DNA from: TWA4 sp045121095
GTDB taxonomy: Bacteria > Bacillota > Clostridia > Lachnospirales > Lachnospiraceae
Direction: 5' to 3'
NCBI GenBank assembly: GCA_045121095.1
Contig: JBGVFN010000029.1
Span: forward strand, 1 to 29,736
Length of the DNA: 29,736 nt
Part shown: in pieces, positions 22,235 through 29,685 of the stretch
Layout of the letters: every line of letters starts with the position of its first letter
Position numbering within the stretch: the stretch's first letter is position 1
Position numbers and translations under genes: made by a program
Notes under the pieces: model-generated
What the model saw: only the letters and a program-made list of their open reading frames with translations
Databases searched by the model: none
What the model was told of the DNA's origin: nothing

Positions 22235-23689
22235 TTAGTGATCAATACTGTAGTTGGGTGCTTCTTTTGTAATATGAATGTCATGAGGATGACTTTCTTT
22301 CAGGGAAGCTGCTGAAATCTTAACGAACTTACCAGTTGCTTTCAGTGTTTCAATATCGGGTGCACCACAGTAACCCATACCGGAACGCAGACCACCGATC
22401 AGCTGGAATACAGTATCTTCGATGGAACCCTTGTAAGCTACACGGCCTTCAACACCTTCGGGAACCAGTTTCTTTGCATCTTCCTGGAAATAACGGTCTT
22501 TGGAACCATTTTCCATAGCGGAAATGGAACCCATACCGCGGTATACTTTGTACTTTCTGCCCTGGAATAATTCGAAATCGCCAGGTGCTTCGTCACAGCC
22601 TGCAAACATGGAGCCCATCATACATACATTGGCACCTGCTGCAATCGCTTTGGTAATATCGCCTGAGTACTTGATACCGCCATCTGCGATGATCGGAACA
22701 CCGTATTCTTTTGCTGCTTCGTAACAATCCATAATGGCTGTAACCTGAGGAACACCGATACCAGCAACTACACGGGTTGTACAAATGGAACCAGGTCCGA
22801 TACCAACCTTAACAGCATCTACACCAGCTTCAATCAGAGCCTTGGTAGCTGCGCCAGTTGCTACGTTACCTGCGATAACCTGAAGGTCAGGGAAAGCAGT
22901 CTTAATTTCGCGAACTGCATTGATAATGTTCTTGGAATGACCATGTGCAGAGTCTACAACGATTACGTCAACCTTTGCCTTTACCAGAGCTTCTACACGT
23001 GCCAGTACATTCGCAGTAATACCTACTGCAGCACCACACAGCAGACGTCCCTGTGCATCTTTTGCAGATAAAGGATACTTGATCTGTTTTTCAATATCTT
23101 TAATGGTGATAAGACCTTTCAGATTGAAATTCTCATCTACGATCGGAAGCTTTTCTTTTCTTGCTTTGCCCAGAATCTGCTTTGCTTCTTCCAGAGTAAT
23201 GCCTTCGCGTGCAGTTACCAGACCTTCAGAAGTCATGCAGTCTTTAATCTTCTTGGAAAAATCAGTTTCAAATTTCAGGTCACGGTTTGTAATAATACCA
23301 ACCAGCTTGGTTCCTTCGGTAATCGGTACACCGGAAATACGATACTGAGCCATCAGTGCATTGGCATCTGCAAGTGTATGCTCAGGAGAAAGATAGAAAG
23401 GATCTGTGATAACACCATTCTCAGAACGTTTTACCTTGTCCACTTCGCTGGCCTGTGCCTCGATTGACATATTTTTATGAATAATACCGATACCGCCCTG
23501 ACGTGCCATAGCGATCGCCATACGATGTTCAGTAACAGTATCCATACCAGCACTCATCATGGGGATATTCAGCTTGATCTTCTTAGTAAGCTGAGTTTCC
23601 AGTGATACCTGATTCGGAATCACCTCTGAATAAGAAGGTACCAATAATACATCATCAAAAGTAATGCCCTCACCGATTATAGTTCCCAC
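22235..23689 (-). CDS. guaB: Inosine-5'-monophosphate dehydrogenase
   Basis: Oxidises IMP to XMP with NAD+, the rate-limiting step of GMP synthesis. With the GTG start at 23689 it has 484 residues and the usual N-terminus (M)GTIIGEGITFDDVLLVP. The catalytic Cys303 lies in GIGPGSICTTRVVAGIG. Two CBS domains are inserted at about 83-195 (VITDPFYLSPEHTL..., DCMTSEGLVTAREG...). The flap contains RKYKVYRGMGSISAM. GAGG lies 8 bases before the GTG; an ATG 10 codons upstream (23719) has no binding site. Transcribed alone from a strong candidate promoter; I see no purine riboswitch in the short leader. Confidence 0.96.
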   Translation of the reverse strand: MGTIIGEGITFDDVLLVPSYSEVIPNQVSLETQLTKKIKLNIPMMSAGMDTVTEHRMAIAMARQGGIGIIHKNMSIEAQASEVDKVKRSENGVITDPFYLSPEHTLADANALMAQYRISGVPITEGTKLVGIITNRDLKFETDFSKKIKDCMTSEGLVTAREGITLEEAKQILGKARKEKLPIVDENFNLKGLITIKDIEKQIKYPLSAKDAQGRLLCGAAVGITANVLARVEALVKAKVDVIVVDSAHGHSKNIINAVREIKTAFPDLQVIAGNVATGAATKALIEAGVDAVKVGIGPGSICTTRVVAGIGVPQVTAIMDCYEAAKEYGVPIIADGGIKYSGDITKAIAAGANVCMMGSMFAGCDEAPGDFELFQGRKYKVYRGMGSISAMENGSKDRYFQEDAKKLVPEGVEGRVAYKGSIEDTVFQLIGGLRSGMGYCGAPDIETLKATGKFVKISAASLKESHPHDIHITKEAPNYSIDH

Positions 23690-23783
23690 AGTATTAACCT
23701 CACTTTCACAAAAACGCATAAAATAATCTTACAATAAACAACAAAAAATAACAAATTTGATAAATACTCTGAAGTTGAATAAC

Positions 23784-23812
23784 AGTCTATCAGAAAATAT
23801 ATTCCTTGTCAA
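23784..23812 (-). promoter_or_regulatory. Sigma-A promoter of guaB
   Basis: On the minus strand consensus TTGACA (23807-23812), 17 bases, TAGACT (23784-23789). It lies 94 bp upstream of the GTG start. Confidence 0.7.
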
Positions 23813-23908
23813 ATAAAAAATTTGTTATAAATTGCTAAAAAAAGACACAAATTGACGAAAAAACGGTTTCTGAAAAAGAACTTCTTCTGACAATTCTTGA
23901 CAATCTGT

Positions 23909-24418
23909 CTACTGGCGTTTTACTTTGGAAGGAGCTTTTCGCCACATCATCTCCAGCATTTCCGGTGCGGGCTCAAAATAAACAATCTTGAACGCACCCT
24001 GTTTTTCAACAACCATGGCATATACCGCTTTTTCATTCTGTGCATCACCACTGGTAAAGTCCACCTCTTTTGCACCCCTCTGGCGGTAACCTTCCAGCTC
24101 CGGTGCGTCCGAACGGCAGATCAGTTTTGTTTCTTCCCAAGAAGTTTTTCCTTTGTTCTTTCTCTTGGATTTGTTGTAAACCACGTCAAATGAAATATCA
24201 CCATCGATATATACGTATTCATATTCTTTGGCAGTTTCCTGATTGCTGAGCCAGAAAACCACGCCCATAAGAACACATCCCACAATACCGATAATAAGCG
24301 AATTCGGCATCAAAAACAGCAGCGAAGCCACAAATGCCACAATACTGAATATTCTCGCTGCTTTCATAAGTACCGGTGTCTTGCATGCCACCAGATGTTC
24401 ATAATACTGACTTTCCAT
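23909..24418 (-). CDS. Small membrane protein of unknown function (DUF6106-like)
   Basis: A 169-residue protein with a short N-terminus, two membrane segments (about 22-37 and 41-57, MPNSLIIGIVGCVLMGVVFWL) and a cytoplasmic domain of mixed charge with a basic stretch (NKSKRKNKGKTSW). It resembles a family common in Lachnospiraceae that I recall as DUF6106, but I am not certain. The ATG at 24418 has GGAGG 8 bases upstream. A longer frame to 24463 would begin inside the repeat hairpin and lacks a binding site. It lies between the groEL terminator and guaB, with no link to a pathway. Confidence 0.75.
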   Translation of the reverse strand: MESQYYEHLVACKTPVLMKAARIFSIVAFVASLLFLMPNSLIIGIVGCVLMGVVFWLSNQETAKEYEYVYIDGDISFDVVYNKSKRKNKGKTSWEETKLICRSDAPELEGYRQRGAKEVDFTSGDAQNEKAVYAMVVEKQGAFKIVYFEPAPEMLEMMWRKAPSKVKRQ

Positions 24419-24448
24419 GTTGTTATCCTCCAGGTATTTTGATAAATG

Positions 24449-24475
24449 GTAACTATTCAGCAAAAGCTGAATAAA
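24449..24475 (+). repeat. Left-end piece of the interspersed repeat (copy E)
   Basis: GTAACTATTCAGC followed at once by AAAAGCTGAATA, forming the hairpin ATTCAGC-AAAA-GCTGAAT. The left end is identical to copies A-D. It lies directly beyond the groEL terminator and in the leader of the DUF6106-like gene. Confidence 0.7.
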
Positions 24476-24518
24476 TAAAAAAATTGCGCACAGACCGGCT
24501 TTCTATCCGGCCTGCACG
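24476..24518 (-). terminator. Rho-independent terminator of groESL
   Basis: On the minus strand a 13-bp stem, GCGTGCAGGCCGG with CCGGTCTGTGCGC (three G-T pairs), an 8-base loop, then AATTTTTTTATT. It starts 94 bases after the groEL stop. Confidence 0.85.
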
Positions 24519-24611
24519 CATTACGACCTTTTCCGTCTGTAAATGCTATTCTAGCACAAAGTTTATTGGCAGGCAATATTGATTCCTTTAGAAATCATAT
24601 CTTGCTGTGGA

Positions 24612-26234
24612 TTACATCATGCCGCCGCCCATGCCGCCTGCAGGCATTGCAGGTTCGGGTTCTTTGATTGCAGCAACGATGGATTCAGTTGTTAACAGAG
24701 TAGATGCTACGGAAGTTGCATTCTGCAGAGCGCTTCTTGTAACCTTTGCAGGATCTACGATACCAGCATCGATCATGTTTACATATTCTTCATGCAGAGC
24801 ATCGAAACCGCAGCCTACTTCGCTTTCGCGTACTTTATTAATGATTACTGCGCCTTCCAGACCTGCGTTTGCAGAAATGTGGAGCAGAGGAGCTTCCAGT
24901 GCTTTTAATACGATTTCAGCACCTGTCTTTTCGTCGCCTGACAGTTCTTTTGTCATTTCAGCAACTTTCTTGGATGCGTGAATGTAAGCGGAACCACCAC
25001 CACAGATGATACCTTCTTCTACTGCTGCTTTGGTAGCTGCCAGAGCATCTTCCATACGCAGTTTTGCTTCTTTCATTTCAGGTTCTGTTGCAGCACCTAC
25101 ACGGATTACAGCAACACCACCAGCTAATTTAGCCATTCTTTCCTGCAGTTTATCTCTGTCAAAGCTGGAAGAAGTAGTTTCGTACTGAGCCTTGATCTGG
25201 TTCAGACGTTCTTTGATTGCTTCAGGGTTACCCGCACCATCTACGATGATTGTGCTTTCTTTCATAACTTTAACAGATTTGCTGCGTCCCAGATGCTGGA
25301 TTGTAGCATCTTTCAGTTCCAGACCAACTTCTTCGCTGATCAGCTGACCGCCTGTCAGAACTGCAATATCTTTTAACATTTCTTTTCTTCTGTCGCCGTA
25401 GCCGGGAGCTTTTACACATACAACAGTGAAAGTACCACGCAGTTTGTTCATAACCAGAGTAGTCAGAGCTTCGCCTTCTACGTCTTCAGCAATGATCAGC
25501 AGTTTTCTGCCGCTCTGTACCAGCTGTTCCAGTAAGGGCAGGATTTCCTGAATGTTGGAGATCTTCTTATCTGTGATCAGTACGAAAGGATCGTCCAGTT
25601 CAGCCTGCATTTTTTCCATGTTTGTGCACATGTAAGCAGAGATATAACCTCTGTCAAACTGCATACCTTCAACGATTTCCAGTTCAGTCTGCATGGATTT
25701 GGATTCTTCGATTGTGATAACACCATCATTGGTTGCTTTTTCCATAGCATCAGCTACCATAGTACCAACTTCATCATCACCAGCGGAAATTGCAGCAACT
25801 CTTGCCATCTGAACTTTGCTGCTTACAGGAGTAGCCATTTCTTTAATAGCTTCTACTGCACATTCTGTCGCTTTTTTCATACCCTTTCTTAAGATGATGG
25901 GGTTTGCACCTGCTGCCAGGTTCTTCATACCAGCATTGATCATAGCCTGAGCCAGAACAGTTGCTGTAGTAGTACCATCACCAGCTACATCGTTGGTCTT
26001 GGTTGCTACTTCTTTAACCAGCTGTGCACCCATGTTTTCGAATGCATCGGGCAGTTCTACTTCTTTTGCGATTGTAACACCATCGTTGGTGATCAGGGGA
26101 GTTCCGTATGTTTTATCCAGAACTACGTTTCTGCCTTTCGGTCCTAAAGTTACTCTTACTGTATTTGCCAGCTGATTAACGCCTGCTTCCAGGGCAGCTC
26201 TTGCTTCAGCGCCGTATTTAATTTCCTTTGCCAT
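24612..26234 (-). CDS. groEL: Chaperonin GroEL (Hsp60)
   Basis: Large subunit of the cytoplasmic folding chamber: 14 subunits form two rings, capped by GroES, and fold proteins with ATP. With the ATG at 26234 it has 540 residues. Typical elements are KEIKYGAEARAALEAGVNQLANTV near the start (given here in part), VTLGPKGRNVVLDK, NDGVTIAKE, the ATP-site DGTTTAT, and the Gly/Met-rich tail MPAGGMGGGMM. The ATG 3 codons upstream lies inside the GGAGG site, so the second ATG is preferred. Downstream of groES by 33 bp in a CIRCE-controlled operon, with its own terminator. Confidence 0.98.
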   Translation of the reverse strand: MAKEIKYGAEARAALEAGVNQLANTVRVTLGPKGRNVVLDKTYGTPLITNDGVTIAKEVELPDAFENMGAQLVKEVATKTNDVAGDGTTTATVLAQAMINAGMKNLAAGANPIILRKGMKKATECAVEAIKEMATPVSSKVQMARVAAISAGDDEVGTMVADAMEKATNDGVITIEESKSMQTELEIVEGMQFDRGYISAYMCTNMEKMQAELDDPFVLITDKKISNIQEILPLLEQLVQSGRKLLIIAEDVEGEALTTLVMNKLRGTFTVVCVKAPGYGDRRKEMLKDIAVLTGGQLISEEVGLELKDATIQHLGRSKSVKVMKESTIIVDGAGNPEAIKERLNQIKAQYETTSSSFDRDKLQERMAKLAGGVAVIRVGAATEPEMKEAKLRMEDALAATKAAVEEGIICGGGSAYIHASKKVAEMTKELSGDEKTGAEIVLKALEAPLLHISANAGLEGAVIINKVRESEVGCGFDALHEEYVNMIDAGIVDPAKVTRSALQNATSVASTLLTTESIVAAIKEPEPAMPAGGMGGGMM

Positions 26235-26267
26235 GATTTTCATCCTCCAAATGATAAAAAATTATAA

Positions 26268-26546
26268 TTATTCTTCAACGATTGCTACGATATCGTTCTG
26301 TCTTACAACGATAAATTCTTCTTCACCCAGTTTTACTTCTGTTCCTGCATATTTGGAATAGATTACCATATCGCCAGGTTTTACCATCATTGTAACTTCG
26401 TTGGTTCCAGGACCTACTGCAACAACTTCTGCTTCCTGGGGTTTTTCCTTTGCAGCACTGCCTGCGAGGATAATACCAGATTTGGTGGTAACTTCTGCTT
26501 CTTTCTGTTTTAAAACAACCTTATCAGCTAAAGGTACTAACTTCAT
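26268..26546 (-). CDS. groES: Co-chaperonin GroES (Hsp10)
   Basis: Seven-fold lid of the GroEL chamber. The 92 residues are the normal size: LVPLADKVVLKQKEAE at the start, a mobile loop (TTKSGIILAGSAAKEKPQ, about 20-37), GTEVKLGEEEFIVVRQNDIVAIVE at the end. The ATG follows AAGGAGGA. Promoter and CIRCE operator are directly upstream. Confidence 0.98.
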   Translation of the reverse strand: MKLVPLADKVVLKQKEAEVTTKSGIILAGSAAKEKPQEAEVVAVGPGTNEVTMMVKPGDMVIYSKYAGTEVKLGEEEFIVVRQNDIVAIVEE

Positions 26547-26617
26547 TTTTATGTCCTCCTTATTCGTGGGGTATCAAAAGCCTGAACTTTCTTTTGAGCT
26601 TTGCTTTTTATTTTTTG

Positions 26618-26644
26618 TTAGCACTCTTTCTGATTGAGTGCTAA
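26618..26644 (-). promoter_or_regulatory. CIRCE operator (HrcA-binding site)
   Basis: Perfect consensus TTAGCACTC-N9-GAGTGCTAA, 72 bp upstream of groES and just downstream of its -10 box. It shows repression of groESL by HrcA, relieved on heat or misfolding stress; hrcA itself is not in the window. Confidence 0.97.
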
Positions 26645-26656
26645 ATAACTGTGTAT

Positions 26657-26685
26657 ATCTTATTAAATCCCCTGTTAATTTGCAA
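26657..26685 (-). promoter_or_regulatory. Sigma-A promoter of groESL
   Basis: On the minus strand TTGCAA (26680-26685), 17 bases, TAAGAT (26657-26662), with CIRCE starting 12 bases further. Upstream, 26686-26820 is T-rich on the plus strand and holds nothing I recognise. Confidence 0.7.
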
Positions 26686-26820
26686 CGGGCTGTTTTTCGC
26701 TAATTTAGGTCATTTTCTCCTGTTTTTAAACTTTTTCTCATTTTTTCAGGTTTTCTCTTGTTTTTGTGTTTTTTTACCGTTTCAGCTTTGATTTACTATT
26801 TTTTCTGTCACATTTTAGTA

Positions 26821-26923
26821 GTAACAGTTCAGCCTTGCTGAACTGTCTTGAATAAAGCTTGGCACGGTCTTTTAAACAAAAATACCCTAAAGGGCACACG
26901 GTCATGCTTGGCTGAATAGTTAC
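26821..26923 (-). repeat. Interspersed structured repeat, copy D (103 bp, internally deleted)
   Basis: Opposite orientation to copies A-C, with complete ends GTAACAGTTCAGC and GCTGAATAGTTAC. Read on the minus strand it matches the left part of copy C through the CCCTTTAGGG module, then jumps to the right end. About 90 internal bases (the second half of the central hairpin and the next two hairpins) are missing, as in MITE deletion derivatives. Its left end with the flank ATTTTTCG supplies the last codons and the stop of the GNAT gene. Confidence 0.85.
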
Positions 26924-27477
26924 GAAAAATAATCTTCTGCCAGCAGTTCATAATACACCGCATCACAAATTCCCTGGTTATTCATGTCCGCCTGCCGCAT
27001 AATACCCACATAATGCATGCCGCTTTTCTGCATAACTTTGCCGGAGTTAGGGTTATTGGCGTCGTGACGGGCACTTACACGATTAAATTCTACTTCCTCC
27101 ATAAAGAAACGAATTACTTCCACCAGCGCTTCTGCCATAATTCCTTTTCCCCACCAGGATTTTCCCATACAATATCCGATTTCTGCTGTCCGAATCTGCT
27201 CATTTTGCGAAACAGCCGCAATACTTCCTATGGGTTCTGCTCCATTTTCTTTGCAGACAATTGCCCAGGAATAGTAATTTCCCTCTTCATAATGAGATAC
27301 CCAGTCTGCAATGACCTCCTCACTGACCTGTACACTCGCATGAGAAGGCCATGTTAAAAATTTCGTTACTTCATCATCACTGGCCCAGTTTTTATACATG
27401 GCTGGTGCATCTGATATGGTAAATGGACGCAGTATCAATCGTTTCGTTTCCAGAACTTTCGTGCCAAGATGTTTCAT
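26920..27477 (-). CDS. GNAT-family N-acetyltransferase (RimJ/RimL-like)
   Basis: Acetyl-CoA-dependent acetyltransferase, substrate unknown. With the ATG at 27477 it has 185 residues. LETKRLILRPFTISDAPAMYKNW is the start pattern of the Acetyltransf_3 type related to RimJ/RimL/YdaF. The acetyl-CoA loop region is GYCMGKSWWGKGIMAEAL, followed by NRVSARHDANNPNSGKVMQKSGM, both standard for this type. Starts further upstream (27510, 27534) are possible, but the conserved domain and AGGA/GGAGG upstream favour 27477. The gene ends inside repeat copy D: the final Tyr-Phe-Ser and stop are read from the repeat and its flank. It has a perfect consensus promoter. Confidence 0.88.
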   Translation of the reverse strand: MKHLGTKVLETKRLILRPFTISDAPAMYKNWASDDEVTKFLTWPSHASVQVSEEVIADWVSHYEEGNYYSWAIVCKENGAEPIGSIAAVSQNEQIRTAEIGYCMGKSWWGKGIMAEALVEVIRFFMEEVEFNRVSARHDANNPNSGKVMQKSGMHYVGIMRQADMNNQGICDAVYYELLAEDYFS

Positions 27478-27564
27478 TTTTCCTGCATTCCTCCTTGCTG
27501 TAACGTTCATCCAAAGACCCTTTTTTAAAAACAATTTTAAAAGAAACTCCCTTAAAAGGTCATG

Positions 27565-27617
27565 TATGAATGTTTACTGAATTCACTTAAAACAGTTAGT
27601 TCCTATTGAACTGTTAT
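27565..27617 (+). repeat. Degenerate interspersed repeat at the GNAT transcription start (copy H)
   Basis: TATGAATGTTTACTGAATT...AACAGTTAGTTCC...TTGAACTGTTATGTT aligns with the right third of copy A (TATGAATGCTTGCTGAATT...GACAGTTCAGC...GCTGAACTGTTACATT) with several mismatches. AACAGTT/AACTGTT can still pair. It would form the first ~50 bases of the GNAT message. Confidence 0.55.
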
Positions 27618-27626
27618 GTTTTTCCT

Positions 27627-27655
27627 ATTATAGATATGGTAAAATGTATTGTCAA
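27627..27655 (-). promoter_or_regulatory. Perfect-consensus sigma-A promoter of the GNAT gene
   Basis: On the minus strand TTGACA (27650-27655), exactly 17 bases, TATAAT (27627-27632). The strongest promoter in the window by consensus. It diverges from the CoA-transferase gene. Confidence 0.85.
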
Positions 27656-27688
27656 ATACAAGTATACGTAGATGAAACTCCTGAAAAA

Positions 27689-27697
27689 TGTTATACT
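27689..27697 (+). promoter_or_regulatory. Candidate extended -10 promoter of the CoA-transferase gene
   Basis: TGTTATACT (TG-N-TATACT) lies 42 bp upstream of the ATG. No good -35 is present, as is common for extended -10 promoters. Confidence 0.5.
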
Positions 27698-27738
27698 GAA
27701 ACAAACCAAACAGCAACGCAACCAAAGGGAGGTGTTCT

Positions 27739-29073
27739 ATGAACTACTATCAGGAATATAAAAGCAAGCTGCGTACCCCGGATGAAGCCGTGCGCGTGGT
27801 AAAAAGCGGCGATTGGGTGGATTATACCACTGCTACAGCGAAACCGGTGCTTCTGGATCAGGCTCTGGCACGAAGAAAAGAGGAACTGACTGACGTAAAA
27901 ATCCGCGGCAATATGATCAACGGACCCATTGAAGTGGTGGAATGCGATCCGAAACAGGAACATTTTACTTATAATACCTGGCACTGCTCTCCTTATGAAA
28001 GGAAGCTTTGTGATCGAGGGCTGTGTTATTTTATTCCCATGGTTTTTCATAATCTGACGGCCTACTATCACTTTTTTATTGATGTGGATGTGGCTATGAT
28101 CGCCGTTCCTCCCATGGACCGGCACGGCTATTTCAATTTTTCTATTAATACGGGAACTTCTGCGGAGATTTTAAGAAAAGCACGGATCGTGATTCTGGAA
28201 ATTAATGAACATCTGCCCAAGATCCGGGGAGGTTATGATGATTGTATCCATATTTCTGAGGTGGATTACGTGGTGGAAGGACCTCATGATCCATTTCCGG
28301 AGGTACCGGAGCATATTTTAACAGAGGAAGAAATCCGCATTGCTGAACATATCATTCCTTTTATAAAGGATGGTTCCACCATTCAGATTGGGGTGGGCGG
28401 CATGCCCAATGCGGTGGGAACGCTCCTGGCAGACTCCGATCTAAAGGATCTGGGTATGCATACAGAGCTTTGTTCCGATGCTTATCTGGAGCTGTTTGAG
28501 CAGGGAAAACTAACGAACCGCCTGAAAAATATCAATCCGGGTAAAAGTGTCATGGGCTTTGCCATTGGATCACCCCGGCTTTATGACTGGCTGGATGATA
28601 ATCCTTCCATTATGGCTTATCCGCTGGAATATGTAAATCGCCCGGATGTAATCGGCATGATCGACAATATGATTTCCATTAACAGCTGTATCAGTGTGGA
28701 TTTATATGGGCAGGTCAGCGCCGAAAGTGTGGGCACCCGCCAGATCAGCGGTACCGGCGGTCAGCTGGACTTTCTGGAAGGTGCATCCATTTCCAGAGGC
28801 GGTAAATCCTTCATCTGCGTAAATTCCACTTTCCGGGATAAAAATGGAACTCTGCAGTCCTGTATCCTGCCGCATTTTCAGGGGGAAATTATTACTTCTC
28901 CCCGAAGCCAGGTCTACTATATTGTTACAGAATATGGCGCGGTCAATCTGGAAGGGGCTACTTCCTGGGAGCGAGCGGAAAAACTGATTTCCATTGCACA
29001 TCCGGATTTTCGGGATGATCTGATTAAAGAAGCGGAAAAACAGAAGATATGGCGAGCCTCCAATAAGCGGTAG
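27739..29073 (+). CDS. Acetyl-CoA hydrolase/transferase-family CoA-transferase (butyryl-CoA:acetate type)
   Basis: Transfers CoA between an acyl-CoA and a carboxylate through a glutamyl-CoA intermediate. The 444 residues match the butyryl-CoA:acetate (But) and 4-hydroxybutyrate CoA-transferases of gut Clostridia. Landmarks are: DEAVRVVKSGDWVDY (15-29); VPPMDRHGYFNFS; IQIGVGGMPNAVGTLLADSDLKDLG, with the glycine-rich oxyanion loop (219-227); the likely catalytic Glu243 in GMHTEL; ISGTGGQLDFLEGA; and the end IAHPDFRDDLIKEAEK. The N-terminal third differs from the But sequences I remember (TTATAKPVLLDQ, GNMINGPIEVV), so the acyl substrate is uncertain: butyrate, propionate, 4-hydroxybutyrate or another acid. 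The ATG follows GGGAGGTG. Single gene, no butyrate pathway neighbours, no clear terminator. Confidence 0.88.
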   Translation: MNYYQEYKSKLRTPDEAVRVVKSGDWVDYTTATAKPVLLDQALARRKEELTDVKIRGNMINGPIEVVECDPKQEHFTYNTWHCSPYERKLCDRGLCYFIPMVFHNLTAYYHFFIDVDVAMIAVPPMDRHGYFNFSINTGTSAEILRKARIVILEINEHLPKIRGGYDDCIHISEVDYVVEGPHDPFPEVPEHILTEEEIRIAEHIIPFIKDGSTIQIGVGGMPNAVGTLLADSDLKDLGMHTELCSDAYLELFEQGKLTNRLKNINPGKSVMGFAIGSPRLYDWLDDNPSIMAYPLEYVNRPDVIGMIDNMISINSCISVDLYGQVSAESVGTRQISGTGGQLDFLEGASISRGGKSFICVNSTFRDKNGTLQSCILPHFQGEIITSPRSQVYYIVTEYGAVNLEGATSWERAEKLISIAHPDFRDDLIKEAEKQKIWRASNKR

Positions 29074-29119
29074 GGAAGCTATTTTTACTATGAAAGTCCC
29101 GGACAGCAGCCATGTCCAT

Positions 29120-29518
29120 TTACTTTACCACTGGGGTAAAGTCTTCAGTGTCTCCACAGAAAAATCCACCATTTTTCTCCATAATCTTTCGCATGGCGCT
29201 TTGAGCGGCTTCATATTCCTGAGGTGGAATGGTTACTAAAAATACGGTTTTTATCTGGTGCTGTTCCAGAAACTGATTGCTTACTTCATCCCCCAGATCA
29301 TTTTCTGTCCATTCCATGTCCATGGATGCTTTTTCGCCCAGAATAACCTCTGCTACACCGGCAGCTTCCCAGATTTCCACTTTTTCCTGGTCTTCAAAAG
29401 CAGCTGCAATGTCTGCTGTTGTAATTTCCTGTTCTGTCAAATACAGCCATTCTGCAGGGACTGTGGGCTGACTGTTCTTTTTGGCTTTGATTTTATTTAA
29501 TTTGGATTTATTTTTCAT
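29120..29518 (-). CDS. Small acidic protein of unknown function
   Basis: A 132-residue soluble protein with no signal or membrane segment. A short Lys-rich N-terminus (MKNKSKLNKIKAKKNSQ) leads into an acidic body: AEWLYLTEQEITTADIAAAFEDQEKVEIWEAAGVAEVIL, then a segment with KTVFLVTIPPQEYEAAQSAMRKIMEKNGGFFCGDTEDF. I do not recognise a family. The start is well supported (CCGGAGGAATCAATC then ATG). The last codons form an ACTTTACC/GGTAAAGT hairpin (29133-29153) without a T-run. It faces the CoA-transferase gene tail to tail with a 46-bp gap. Confidence 0.7.
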   Translation of the reverse strand: MKNKSKLNKIKAKKNSQPTVPAEWLYLTEQEITTADIAAAFEDQEKVEIWEAAGVAEVILGEKASMDMEWTENDLGDEVSNQFLEQHQIKTVFLVTIPPQEYEAAQSAMRKIMEKNGGFFCGDTEDFTPVVK

Positions 29519-29685
29519 TGATTGATTCCTCCGGTTTGATTTCTTTTAAAGTATCTTTACCTGAATGCTTTTTCAAACGCAATCTAGTACTACAGCGAAC
29601 ATTTTATGTATTACTTGAATTTTTATAAAAACGTAAATGGCGGAATTACAGAGCCACATTGCTAAGGAGACCTTTGGTCAAACGT

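Noticed and set aside
24419..24463. Fifteen-residue N-terminal extension of the DUF6106-like protein
   Set aside because: It would start inside the repeat hairpin without an RBS, whereas the ATG at 24418 has GGAGG at correct spacing.
27691..28125. Minus-strand 144-residue frame opposite the CoA-transferase start
   Set aside because: It overlaps the promoter region and a well-supported gene; no binding site.
29595..29640. Possible sigma-E promoter (CATAAAAT) before the small unknown gene
   Set aside because: The -10 is partial and no matching -35 is at 14-15 bases, so the evidence is too weak.
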